A DNA stretch of 54,599 nt, taken from Leptospira sp. (lineage in GTDB: Bacteria; Spirochaetota; Leptospiria; Leptospirales; Leptospiraceae). Numbering within the stretch: the stretch's first letter is position 1; each line of letters starts with the position of its first letter. The DNA is taken from NCBI GenBank assembly GCA_016742255.1, contig JACVCB010000026.1:1-54599 (forward strand). The letters are read 5' to 3'. The position numbers and the translations under genes are program-made. The notes under the pieces are model-generated. The model did not search any database and was not told the DNA's origin. It worked only from the letters and a program-made list of their open reading frames with translations. Shown here one piece after another: positions 45,152 to 53,242 of this stretch.

Positions 45152-46197
45152 TGTTAGGTATCAAAAAATCAGTCGCACAGTTTGTCTTTTCCTTACCTGA
45201 GAATTGGATATCCACTCTCGCACGAAAGAACAACACAAACGAAACCAATGTTTTGGATCCACGTTGTGCGCTAGCTTGTAACATCGCGAAGTTCCTTCCC
45301 AAAATGGAACAAATGAGTCCTGAAAAAGCGCGAAAACACTATAGGGACCAAATGAAATTGTTTGAAGAAGCGGAATTTCCCATCGCTCATATTGAAGACA
45401 AACTCATCCCAACACCTAGTGCCTCATTTATTCCTATCCGTGTGTACAATGCAAATCCACAGAAGAGAAACTTACCAACCGTTCTTTTTTTCCATGGTGG
45501 TGGACTCACAATCGGCAATTTGGAGACACATGATTCGTTCTGTCGCAAATTGTCTCATTATACAAAAAGTATCGTTATAGCTGTGGACTACAGGTTAGCA
45601 CCGGAACACCCTTATCCTGCTGCCCATGAAGATGCATGGCTTGCTTACCAATATGTCCGCAATTCTGCCTATATCTTTGGCGGCTCTCCTAAGGCCATTG
45701 CGGTCTGTGGGGACAGTGCGGGAGCCCTTCTTGCCACTACTCTCTGTTTACGTGCCAAAAAGAACAACGTCCAAGCTCCCATTTACCAAGCTTTACTCTA
45801 TCCTATGCTTGATACTTCCAAAGAATCCGATACCTATGAACTCTTTGGTGAAAATTATGTCTTAACAAAGTCCCTTATGCGGTGGTTCATCCAAAATTAT
45901 CTACCCCAAACCAAGGACAGACTTCTCATTCAGAATTCACCAGTTTTAGCGGAAACCAAAGAGTTAAAGGGACTGCCCCCCACTTACATCGGAATTGCTG
46001 GTTTTGATCCTTTGCGAGAAGAGGCCGAAACTTATGCCAAACACCTCCAAACCGCTGGTGTCAAAGTGGAAGAAAGGCATTTTCCATCCCTTGTACATGG
46101 TTATATCCAATTGTCTGGCCTCATCCCCAAGGCAAAAGAAGCAGAGGATGACCTATTCCAGGCCATGTTGCGATTTTTTTCTCAAATAAAAATCTAA
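45151..46197 (+). CDS. Alpha/beta hydrolase, hormone-sensitive-lipase type
   Basis: The 348-residue protein has the HSL-family oxyanion motif HGGG (about 114-117), the nucleophile motif GDSAG at about 189-193 and the acid/His pair near GFDPLREE and VHGYIQ. Members cut short-chain esters. The ATG overlaps the last base of the DUF2779 stop (TAATG), which argues for coupling to the two upstream genes, although a lipase is not expected in a nucleic-acid pathway. It is cytoplasmic by the absence of a signal. Confidence 0.88.
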   Translation: MLGIKKSVAQFVFSLPENWISTLARKNNTNETNVLDPRCALACNIAKFLPKMEQMSPEKARKHYRDQMKLFEEAEFPIAHIEDKLIPTPSASFIPIRVYNANPQKRNLPTVLFFHGGGLTIGNLETHDSFCRKLSHYTKSIVIAVDYRLAPEHPYPAAHEDAWLAYQYVRNSAYIFGGSPKAIAVCGDSAGALLATTLCLRAKKNNVQAPIYQALLYPMLDTSKESDTYELFGENYVLTKSLMRWFIQNYLPQTKDRLLIQNSPVLAETKELKGLPPTYIGIAGFDPLREEAETYAKHLQTAGVKVEERHFPSLVHGYIQLSGLIPKAKEAEDDLFQAMLRFFSQIKI

Positions 46198-46215
46198 CTC
46201 ACTTCCATTCAAGAA

Positions 46216-46243
46216 TCGACACAGAAAGATTCGATACTATAAA
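46216..46243 (+). promoter_or_regulatory. Sigma-70-type promoter of the exported protein gene
   Basis: TCGACA at 46216-46221 and TATAAA at 46238-46243 are 16 bases apart, a good -35/-10 pair. A GAGG ribosome site and the ATG at 46266 follow about 20 bases later. Confidence 0.55.
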
Positions 46244-46265
46244 GGACAACATCTAGAGGTATGTC

Positions 46266-47075
46266 ATGATGCTACGATTTTCCATTCTTCTCTGTTACTT
46301 TTTAGGAATGTCTGCAGTTTTTGCAGAAAAACCAGCTTCCGCCACTTTAAAGGAAAGGGAGTCCCAAAAACAAATCGACCTACAAAGGAAAAATGGGTTT
46401 GGAGACAACGAAATTGATACCCTACATGCGAGTATCATTGAAAACCTTCGTAAGATGAAAAAATTACAGGAGTTAGGTGTCGATAAAACGGCAGCACAAT
46501 ACTTAGCACAAACTCCGCAGGAACACAAAGAATTATATAAAAAAGATAAAGATGGAAAACCGTATTTGGAAATCAAACTTCCACAAGGGCAATCCTACAT
46601 CGATTTTCCTACTGTTTTTTTATATGATGGAATTGCATATATTTATCCCAAAGAGGATTTTAGCGACTTAGACAAAATCATTTTAGCATTCCGTAGAGTG
46701 AATGCAGATGGAACCATCCATGTCAAAGAAATGCGTCGCCTCATTAACCCATCACCAAGATCAGAAAGTCCTGAGAAAGATGAAAAGGGAGAAGCAAAAT
46801 TGGATACCAACTCTGATATTCGATTGGAGTACTTTCGATCTTTAACTTCTGATACCATCTGGCCAAATGATCCTGTACAAACTTCAGAAGCTGACATTGC
46901 TATGGTGTTAAATGACGAAAAAGATCCACTTCCTTATGACAAACAAAAACACATTATGATGTCTTACAAAAAGATGTTACGTAAAATATCAAAACAAACT
47001 GCTTTTAAATTACGTAGTATTGAATTGGATCAAAAACAAATGATCACAAAAATTTTGGATTATAACACGAACTAA
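46266..47075 (+). CDS. Exported helical protein, possibly flagellar-coiling (Fcp) related
   Basis: The 269-residue protein has a cleavable signal peptide (about 1-20, ending VFAEKP). The mature part begins with charged helices (IIENLRKMKKLQELGV), then beta strands (SYIDFPTVFLYDGIAYIYP), an acidic loop (PSPRSESPEKDEKGEA) and a basic C-terminal helix. It has its own strong-looking promoter. Charged helical periplasmic proteins of this size with such a middle part include the Leptospira flagellar coiling proteins FcpA/FcpB, but I base this on general resemblance only, so treat it as a hint. Confidence 0.55.
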   Translation: MMLRFSILLCYFLGMSAVFAEKPASATLKERESQKQIDLQRKNGFGDNEIDTLHASIIENLRKMKKLQELGVDKTAAQYLAQTPQEHKELYKKDKDGKPYLEIKLPQGQSYIDFPTVFLYDGIAYIYPKEDFSDLDKIILAFRRVNADGTIHVKEMRRLINPSPRSESPEKDEKGEAKLDTNSDIRLEYFRSLTSDTIWPNDPVQTSEADIAMVLNDEKDPLPYDKQKHIMMSYKKMLRKISKQTAFKLRSIELDQKQMITKILDYNTN

Positions 47076-47101
47076 AATTAAAAAAATCTAAATACAAAAC
47101 C

Positions 47102-47329
47102 TCAAGATTGTTGTTTTTCCCTTCGACTCATGAGGAGCTGCGAAATCGTCTGCTCCTCGGTCACATACTTCCTTTTTAAATAAGACAAAGCATTATTGAT
47201 AAAACGAGGGACTTTTTTCTCGGCATCTAACAAATCCATTTTCGTTAACATCAATTCATCGATGGTAGCGAGAGCCAAATTTCTTTGGCTCTGGTGTAAT
47301 TCAAAATCGTCCTCGTCTTCTACAATCAT
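47102..47329 (-). CDS. Small coupled protein of unknown function
   Basis: The 75-residue, highly charged protein overlaps the stop of the UMF1 transporter gene (ATGA), supporting real translation. It is helical throughout by composition (DLLDAEKKVPRFINNALSYLKRKYV), without signal or membrane segment. The function is unknown; coupling suggests a partner of the transporter or a small cytoplasmic regulator. Confidence 0.6.
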   Translation of the reverse strand: MIVEDEDDFELHQSQRNLALATIDELMLTKMDLLDAEKKVPRFINNALSYLKRKYVTEEQTISQLLMSRREKQQS

Positions 47330-48681
47330 GTTTTTTCTTGGAAACGGTTGGCCGCCTCAACTCCTCTTTCTTCATTTACAAATAAGTTAATGAGAAGTGA
47401 TAAAAAGTAAAAGAAAGCAACAACGAGAAAGGCATTTCGTAAACTCACCAAAGTTTGGATATAACCGAACAAAAAGAGTCCTAAAGCAGCCGCAATTTTA
47501 CCGGATAGTCCCCACATCCCAAAAAACTCTCCTGATTTTGATTCTGGACTAAAGATACCAACAAGTGCCCTTGAAGCAGATTGTGTGGATCCAAGCCCCA
47601 TTCCCGCAAGAGAAGAAATAAAAACAAACACCCACTGAACTGTCCAATTTTTACCAAGGACACCATTCGCAAATGTTGTAAGATCATGAACGTAATAAAT
47701 TAATCCGCAAGTCACAAGCCACAAAACAAGAGTAAGGTTGAAGGTTTTTTTAGCACCTATACTATCTTGGATCACACCAAACGCAAGTGCACCAATTGCA
47801 GCAGAAATTTGGATGAAGATAAACATTGCTTGTTTGTGTTCTGCTTCAATATGAATTTCTTGAGACCCATAAATGAAAGCAAACGAAATGACAATCGCAA
47901 GTGCCGCCATTGTAAAAAATAAGGAAACAAGATAGATCATCAAATCTTTGAAGTGAGTTGCATCCTTTAAAGTTTGGATCACTCGGTCTTTCCCAATTTT
48001 AAAATAATTTACCTTATGTGATACTCCAAGTGGGAGATGTGGTTCTTTTAAGAATAAAAATGTAGGAATCGCTGCGATTAAGAAAAAAATTGCAGTGTAA
48101 GGACCCACTAACTTTAGGTTATCGAAATTATCTAAGGTATAATCACCAAGTGTGGTAGCAAGTGCAACGGATCCAATCCCACCGAAGTAACCAATCCCCC
48201 ATGCGTATCCTGATATTTTTCCTAGATCCTCTTTGGATCCAAGGAAGGGTAAAAAACTGGATGCAAAGTTTTCGCCTGAAGCAAAGAAAAAATTGGAGAA
48301 AGCGACAAGCACCATCCCGAGCCAAATCATTCCTGGTTCGACATAATAGAGTAAAAAGGTTGCGACAACACAACCAACGTAACTTAGGAAAAGGAATAAT
48401 TTTTTCTTAGAACTATAGTCTGTGATGGCACCAAAAATGGGACCTGTTGCAACTACAAATAAATAGGATGCTGCCAGTGCCCATGCCCAGAGAGTATTCC
48501 CGATACGGAACGGATTGTCCGATCCCACTTCTGCCGGGACGACGAGTCTTGTGAAAATTTCACAATAAACGACACTGATGATGACTGTGGTATAGGATGA
48601 GTTCGCAAAATCAAACATACACCATCCGAAAATTTCACGGTTTTTTTTCTTTTTGGCTTCCGGGTTTTTGTCTTGGGACAT
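47326..48681 (-). CDS. UMF1-type MFS transporter
   Basis: From the ATG at 48681 the protein has 451 residues; the frame is open to a TTG at 48750, but that start lies where the divergent gene begins. It has about twelve membrane spans. The opening WCMFDFANSSYTTVIISVVY is the signature of the UMF1/Atg22-like carrier family, whose bacterial substrates are uncertain (amino acids in fungi). The next gene downstream overlaps its stop. Confidence 0.85.
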   Translation of the reverse strand: MSQDKNPEAKKKKNREIFGWCMFDFANSSYTTVIISVVYCEIFTRLVVPAEVGSDNPFRIGNTLWAWALAASYLFVVATGPIFGAITDYSSKKKLFLFLSYVGCVVATFLLYYVEPGMIWLGMVLVAFSNFFFASGENFASSFLPFLGSKEDLGKISGYAWGIGYFGGIGSVALATTLGDYTLDNFDNLKLVGPYTAIFFLIAAIPTFLFLKEPHLPLGVSHKVNYFKIGKDRVIQTLKDATHFKDLMIYLVSLFFTMAALAIVISFAFIYGSQEIHIEAEHKQAMFIFIQISAAIGALAFGVIQDSIGAKKTFNLTLVLWLVTCGLIYYVHDLTTFANGVLGKNWTVQWVFVFISSLAGMGLGSTQSASRALVGIFSPESKSGEFFGMWGLSGKIAAALGLFLFGYIQTLVSLRNAFLVVAFFYFLSLLINLFVNEERGVEAANRFQEKT

Positions 48682-48750
48682 AGAGGGTTTCAGAATTTTC
48701 CTTGGTTGAAAGTAATTAAAGAGTTTCCCTCCCTTTCGTAAATCTGTCAA

Positions 48751-48990
48751 ATGATTAGTTCAGGTATGGATCCTTTCGATTTAAATTCCCTAATGAGACC
48801 AAAACGGGTCTGTTTATGTCGAATGGTGACGGAAGAAGATTTAGTCCGTGCCATCCATGCGGGTGCCGTAACCATGGAACAAATTAGAGAAACAACAAGA
48901 GCCTCTACCGGCTGCGGGACTTGTTCAATGCAGGTCTACCACATCCTCCAGCGCGAATTGCAGAATCTCTCTCGGAGGAAAATTTCATGA
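48751..48990 (+). CDS. BFD-like [2Fe-2S]-binding protein
   Basis: The 79-residue protein has the cysteine pattern of the BFD-like domain (as in bacterioferritin-associated ferredoxin and NirB/NasA): CLC at 21-23 and CGTC at 55-58, with the helix VTEEDLVRAIHAGAVTMEQI between. Four cysteines can hold a [2Fe-2S] cluster. An ATG at 48766 (MDPFDL) is a second possible start. The stop overlaps the next gene (ATGA), so the electron carrier is coupled to a reductase-fold protein. Confidence 0.78.
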   Translation: MISSGMDPFDLNSLMRPKRVCLCRMVTEEDLVRAIHAGAVTMEQIRETTRASTGCGTCSMQVYHILQRELQNLSRRKIS

Positions 48991-49628
48991 AATTATCGAT
49001 TAATATGGCAATGACCTTGGATGGAAAGGTTGTTCGCCCCGATGGCCGTTGGTATGGCCTCACTTCTTCGGAAGACAAAACCCAAATGGACGTTTACCGC
49101 TCTCAATCCGATGCAGTCCTCATTGGAAAAAACTCCATCATCAATGACAACCCCATCGTTAAAATCCGTGCAGTTCCCAATGCCTTAAACCCACGGCCTG
49201 TCATCCTTGTCCGAAAAGGAACCCTTCCTCCTGACAAACATGTCTTTGAGGAATCCGACCACATCCCACTCATCATCTGTACAAAATCCAATTTAAAAGA
49301 AATCAAAACCAGTTTAGAGAACAAAGCTGAGATCTTTGCTTTGGATTCCGATGACATTGACCCGAAAAAAGTGACAGGGATCCTCAAACGAAAAGGATAC
49401 AAAAATGTCCTGCTCGAAGGTGGCCCTAAACTCAATTTTTCCTTTTTGGAAGCTGATCTTGTGGACCGCATTTATATCACAGTTGTGCCTTACATCATCG
49501 GAAAAACAGGCCTTGCAGGGATTGCCGATCGGACTTCCGAACTTCCAGGTTTTGACAAACAGAATTGGACCCTAAAACAACATTTTGCCAAAGGAAACGA
49601 GATCTTTCTCGTGTACGAAAAAACTTAG
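48987..49628 (+). CDS. RibD C-terminal (DHFR-like) reductase
   Basis: The start is ATG 48987, with GGAGG at 48974-48978; upstream codons in this frame are a shadow of the previous gene. The 213-residue protein has the RibD C-terminal/dihydrofolate-reductase-like fold: KLSINMAMTLDGKVVRPDG (1-20), SDAVLIGKNSI, RPVILVRKG, VLLEGGPKLNFSFLEADLVDRIYITVVPYIIG. Members use NADPH to reduce riboflavin precursors or related pterin and ribose compounds. There is no deaminase domain, so it is not a complete RibD. Confidence 0.82.
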   Translation: MKLSINMAMTLDGKVVRPDGRWYGLTSSEDKTQMDVYRSQSDAVLIGKNSIINDNPIVKIRAVPNALNPRPVILVRKGTLPPDKHVFEESDHIPLIICTKSNLKEIKTSLENKAEIFALDSDDIDPKKVTGILKRKGYKNVLLEGGPKLNFSFLEADLVDRIYITVVPYIIGKTGLAGIADRTSELPGFDKQNWTLKQHFAKGNEIFLVYEKT

Positions 49629-49672
49629 AAAAAATTCTAAATTTTAGATTGACCCATTTCCCTATCATTAAG

Positions 49673-49690
49673 TAGTTTGATATTAAACTA
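49673..49690. promoter_or_regulatory. Inverted repeat upstream of doxX
   Basis: TAGTTT and AAACTA flank the six bases GATATT at 49673-49690, 19 bases before the DoxX start. Its position fits a repressor site; DoxX genes elsewhere are often controlled by MarR- or HxlR-type redox repressors, but none is seen here. Confidence 0.4.
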
Positions 49691-49709
49691 TTTAGCAATA
49701 AGAGGTTCT

Positions 49710-50147
49710 ATGTTTTACAAATTGCTCGCTACTAACAAAGACATCACTCTCACGATCCTTCGTGTGACACTCGGTCTCGTCATTTTCCCACATGGAGCTC
49801 AAAAAGTTCTCGGGTCTTTCGGTGGATACGGATTCGAAGGAACGATGGGATTTTTTGGAAGTTTAGGGATCCCTTACATTTTTGGAGTTCTTGCCATCGT
49901 TGCAGAATTTTTTGGCGCGATTGGACTCATCCTTGGACTTTTCACTCGCCTCGCAGCGTTTGGAATTGCATCCACTATGGTTGTAGCAGCAGTGCTCGTA
50001 CACTTACCAAATGGTTTTTTTGTGAACAATAATGGTTACGGTTATGAATACCATATCCTTGCAGTGGGTCTTGCGATTCCATTAATCATCAAAGGTGCTG
50101 GATCGTTCTCTTTAGATGATGTCATTGCACACAAAATTGAAGGATAA
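49710..50147 (+). CDS. DoxX-family membrane protein
   Basis: The ATG at 49710 with AGAGG in front is the start; the 145-residue product has four membrane spans. RVTLGLVIFPHGAQKVLG at about 19-36 and GLILGLFTRLAAFGIA at about 80-95 are the DoxX pattern. The family is linked to quinone and thiol redox homeostasis or sulfur oxidation; the role here is unknown. It has its own upstream region with a small palindrome. Confidence 0.9.
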   Translation: MFYKLLATNKDITLTILRVTLGLVIFPHGAQKVLGSFGGYGFEGTMGFFGSLGIPYIFGVLAIVAEFFGAIGLILGLFTRLAAFGIASTMVVAAVLVHLPNGFFVNNNGYGYEYHILAVGLAIPLIIKGAGSFSLDDVIAHKIEG

Positions 50148-50203
50148 CCAAAACTTTGTTGGATAAAACTACCTAATAGTGTTAGCCAAACTTTAACCTC
50201 TCT

Positions 50204-50236
50204 GATTCCTTGTCTTAAATCCAATGATAAGGAATC
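50204..50236 (+). promoter_or_regulatory. Hairpin that includes the lpxD ribosome binding site
   Basis: GATTCCTT at 50204-50211 pairs exactly with AAGGAATC at 50229-50236 around a 17-base loop. The 3' arm holds the AAGGAA element placed 7 bases before the lpxD ATG at 50241. The folded form would hide the site. No T-run follows, so it is not a terminator. Confidence 0.4.
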
Positions 50237-50240
50237 GGAG

Positions 50241-51299
50241 ATGACTCAAATCAATCTAACTACACTCCAAACACTTCTTCCAGAAGCAAAATTTTTAAAT
50301 TCCGAAACCCTCTCTGCTGTTAACTTCACTGGCCTCACATCGTTGACACTTGCAGGGCCAACTGATATCTCCTTTGTTGCTTCTAAAACCTTTGTCAATG
50401 AAGCAAAAGCATCAAAAGCATCTTTACTTGTTGTATCATCTGAAACTGCAGACTCTCTTAGTGATAAAGCCATTGTCGTTGTTCCGAAAGTGGAACTCGC
50501 AACTGCAAAGATCATTCGGTTATTTTTTCCAGAAAAACAACCTTCGGGAAAACGAAGTTCAAATGTTGCCATTGATCCTACTGCGAAGGTAGGATCGAAT
50601 ACAGACATCGGACATTTTGTAACCATTGGAAAAGACAGTGTGATCGGAAACGACTGCATCATTGAAGACGGTGTCAAAATTGGAGATCGTGTTCAAATTG
50701 GTGATGGTGCAAGGATTGGAAAAAACTGTGTCTTCTTTGATGATACCATTGTTGGAAAACGATTCATTGTCTTTGGAAATTCTAGTTTTGGCGGGGACGG
50801 ATTTGGTTTCGTTTTTGCAGAAGGAAAACACAATAAAATTCCACAAGTGGGACGTGTGGTCATTGGTGATGATGTAGAAGTCGGAAGTAATTGTACCATT
50901 GATAGAGGTGCACTAGCTGATACTACGATTGGAAACGGATGTAAGTTTGATAATATGGTTCACATTGCTCACAACTGTAAGGTGGGAGACCATGTGATCA
51001 TCGCTGGCCAATCAGGTCTTGCTGGTAGTGTCACTTTAGGGAACCATGTTATCATTGGTGGCGCTTGTGCCATTAGTGACCACATAACTCTTGTTGAAGG
51101 AACCATCATCGCTGGTGGATCAAGTTTACGAACCTCTCCAAAAACAAAAGATGTATATGTGGGTTGGGATTTAGGACTTACATTCCCAGAGTTCCAAAAA
51201 TACCGCGTGAATATCAAAAACATTGTGAACTTAAACAAATGGCTCAAACGAATCGAGAACATTGAAAAAAAAGTGGGAATCGAAGCAAAAGAATCTTAA
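50241..51299 (+). CDS. lpxD: UDP-3-O-acyl-glucosamine N-acyltransferase
   Basis: The 352-residue enzyme performs the third step of lipid A synthesis, adding a 3-hydroxyacyl chain from acyl carrier protein to the 2-amine of the UDP-sugar. The N-terminal part (1-100) is the uridine-binding domain, and from about 105 the left-handed beta-helix repeats begin (I/V-G-x-x-x-x-I hexapeptides). HIAHNCKVGDHVIIAGQSGLAGS (about 237-259) carries the catalytic His of the family. The length matches LpxD. It stands alone, without lpxA or fabZ nearby. Confidence 0.95.
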   Translation: MTQINLTTLQTLLPEAKFLNSETLSAVNFTGLTSLTLAGPTDISFVASKTFVNEAKASKASLLVVSSETADSLSDKAIVVVPKVELATAKIIRLFFPEKQPSGKRSSNVAIDPTAKVGSNTDIGHFVTIGKDSVIGNDCIIEDGVKIGDRVQIGDGARIGKNCVFFDDTIVGKRFIVFGNSSFGGDGFGFVFAEGKHNKIPQVGRVVIGDDVEVGSNCTIDRGALADTTIGNGCKFDNMVHIAHNCKVGDHVIIAGQSGLAGSVTLGNHVIIGGACAISDHITLVEGTIIAGGSSLRTSPKTKDVYVGWDLGLTFPEFQKYRVNIKNIVNLNKWLKRIENIEKKVGIEAKES

Positions 51300-51376
51300 A
51301 ACTTTGCCCAATCGTTTCTAGTAAAAACATCACAGCTTACATTGTAGGTTGTGAACTTCAAACTCCAAAAAGGTTT

Positions 51377-51820
51377 TCATTGAGTCCCAAGAGGTTTCTT
51401 GTAAAATTTAGCCTTCCCATAATACACCTCTGGTAATTTACTATCAGATAATTTATAAGAGTAACCATCAGTGAAAACTTCCGTAATATGTAGGAAACTT
51501 TTTGAACTATATAACTTTTTCACGAAATCTGCATTAAAAAATTCGTCTTTAACTTCCAATACTTTATACTCTGCAACACAAGAAGAAATCCACCTAATAG
51601 ACGACTTGATGAATTTATCAGGATACACTCGATAACTCACCTCTTCCAATTCATTTCTCACAACAATCACTTCGCCTATATCGACACTATAAGAGAAAAC
51701 ACCCTTGTGAAAAACATCACATTCTTTTTTACTAATCGATGCGTATATATCACTAGGAATGTCTAATTGCATTATAATCAAAAAGAAAATTATCAATTTT
51801 TTTATTTGGCATTTAAACAT
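51377..51820 (-). CDS. Exported small protein, family common in Bacteroidetes
   Basis: The 147-residue protein has a signal peptide (about 1-26). The mature part carries KKECDVFHKGVFSYS, VVRNELEEVSYRV and SIRWISSCVAEYKVL, the order of a widespread small exported family (C-x-x-F-x-x-G-x-F-x-Y ... W-x-x-x-C) mostly known from Bacteroidetes. The two cysteines may pair. The gene is more AT-rich than its neighbours, which with the family distribution suggests transfer. The function is unknown. It lies 26 bases after the minus-strand gene at 51847. Confidence 0.65.
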   Translation of the reverse strand: MFKCQIKKLIIFFLIIMQLDIPSDIYASISKKECDVFHKGVFSYSVDIGEVIVVRNELEEVSYRVYPDKFIKSSIRWISSCVAEYKVLEVKDEFFNADFVKKLYSSKSFLHITEVFTDGYSYKLSDSKLPEVYYGKAKFYKKPLGTQ

Positions 51821-51846
51821 AAATAACTACACTTGATTTCCTAGAT

Positions 51847-52239
51847 TTACGAGACTGAATCCAAATACAACTGCACACGTGTTTTTACATCGTTTACAAT
51901 CGTAGGATCAGGGAACGATACAAAATTCCCGTCGGGATCGGCCCATTGGAATCCCACTCCCTCTTTTTTCAGAAGGCTCAAATAAAAGATGGGTGCTGGG
52001 TTACGACGATTGCCCTCCATTCCACCTAACCTGAGTGTAATGGATCCCATATCAGAGACTACCCATTCAAAGACCCCAGTTTCAATGTTGGTTTTCCATC
52101 GAATTGGAAAAACAAGTTCAGAACTAGGATCAAAATTTTCTTTGTGATCCGAATTTGGATATTGCTCAGATAACCACTTATAGGCGATGATCGAAAATTC
52201 TTTTAAAATCGGTAAATCGTTTAAGTCAATTGAGTTCAT
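51847..52239 (-). CDS. Hypothetical cytoplasmic protein
   Basis: I do not recognise this 130-residue protein. It has no signal or membrane segment. VFPIRWKTNIETGVFEWVVSDMGSITLRLGGMEGNRR and FQWADPDGNFVSF suggest a compact beta-rich domain. Coding is supported by a good open frame and a clear gap to mazG. It may share a transcript with the exported protein downstream. Confidence 0.55.
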   Translation of the reverse strand: MNSIDLNDLPILKEFSIIAYKWLSEQYPNSDHKENFDPSSELVFPIRWKTNIETGVFEWVVSDMGSITLRLGGMEGNRRNPAPIFYLSLLKKEGVGFQWADPDGNFVSFPDPTIVNDVKTRVQLYLDSVS

Positions 52240-52306
52240 GGATTGTTTTTTTTATTTTCGATTTTGTTATTTTGTCAGAGATATTTTTGAAACCACATTT
52301 AAGATT

Positions 52307-53158
52307 CTATTTAGTTTTTTCTTCTTTTAATCGCAATTTAGCTTGGTCCCAAAACCGATCCAGTTCCTCTAATGTATGGTCCTTTACAGTTTTTCCATTT
52401 TGTTCGACAAGTCCTTCCAAAGTACGAAACCTAGACTCAAATTTTTCATTGGCACGGCGAAGACAAGTTTCTGGATCAATGGAGAGTTTTCGAGATAAGT
52501 TCACGAGTAAAAAGAAAAGGTCGCCTAACTCGTCTTCAATGCGTGGATCATGTTTTAATTTCTTAGAATGGAGAGAACCTTGTTTTTGGAGTTCCACATC
52601 TAATTCACCAATTTCTTCTTGGAATTTTTGAAACACTCCTGATACTGTTGGCCAATCAAATCCATGTTTGGTGACTTTAGATTGGATTTTTTCGGATCGT
52701 TGGATGGCAGGGAGTGCTTTCGGAATTCCTGCAAGGATACTTGTATCCGCACTATCGATTCCTTTTTGCTCTTTTTCTTTTTGTTTTAATTGGTCCCATT
52801 GGGTGAGAACTTCTTCACCCGAACCAATTCCTTGTTTGTTTCCATACACATGAGGGTGGCGGTACACCAATTTTTGAAAGACATCATTTGCAACATCATC
52901 AAATGAAAATGCCCCTCGTTCCATTGCCAGTTGGCTGTGGAAGGTGATTTGGAAAAGTAAGTCTCCTAATTCCTCTCGTAAATGGGTATCATCACCACGT
53001 TCAATGGTATCAACCACTTCATAGGTTTCTTCAAGTAAATGAGGGATAACAGACAAATGGGTTTGTTCTTTGTCCCAAGGACAACCTTCAGGGCTACGAA
53101 GGTCACTCGTAAGTTTGAGTAGGTTTTGGATCGGTGAATCAAAATTGGGAGGGTTCAC
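52307..53158 (-). CDS. mazG: Nucleoside triphosphate pyrophosphohydrolase MazG
   Basis: The start is set at GTG 53158, giving about 283 residues beginning VNPPNF; a TTG at 53185 or the longer frame to 53251 is possible, but the latter overlaps the divergent gene. Seen are LRSPEGCPWDKEQTH, the E-x-x-E-x-x-x-D metal site (EETYEVVDTIE, EELGDLLFQITFH) and its second, matching copy in the C-terminal half (ELGDLFFLLVNLSRKL). MazG hydrolyses NTPs to NMP and pyrophosphate and removes damaged nucleotides. Confidence 0.93.
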   Translation of the reverse strand: MNPPNFDSPIQNLLKLTSDLRSPEGCPWDKEQTHLSVIPHLLEETYEVVDTIERGDDTHLREELGDLLFQITFHSQLAMERGAFSFDDVANDVFQKLVYRHPHVYGNKQGIGSGEEVLTQWDQLKQKEKEQKGIDSADTSILAGIPKALPAIQRSEKIQSKVTKHGFDWPTVSGVFQKFQEEIGELDVELQKQGSLHSKKLKHDPRIEDELGDLFFLLVNLSRKLSIDPETCLRRANEKFESRFRTLEGLVEQNGKTVKDHTLEELDRFWDQAKLRLKEEKTK

Positions 53159-53216
53159 TCTTTGTATTTTTTCCCGATCTACCAAGGAAGCAAACGCAAA
53201 TTTTATCTTGCGAAAG

Positions 53217-53225
53217 CCCCCCCCC
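53217..53225. repeat. Nine-base C/G homopolymer between mazG and a divergent gene
   Basis: Nine Cs in a row (plus strand) lie about 60 bases upstream of the mazG start and 17 bases upstream of the DUF6580-type start. Such tracts can vary in length by slippage. Confidence 0.75.
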
Positions 53226-53242
53226 TTTACGAGTCTATCCCT

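Noticed and set aside
47132..47158. GAGGAGC/GCTCCTC inverted repeat
   Set aside because: It falls within the small coupled gene and lacks a T-tract; probably a coding coincidence.
48682..48750. N-terminal extension of the UMF1 transporter to a TTG at 48750
   Set aside because: The added residues are basic and not family-like, and the region is needed as the divergent promoter; the ATG at 48681 gives a normal start.
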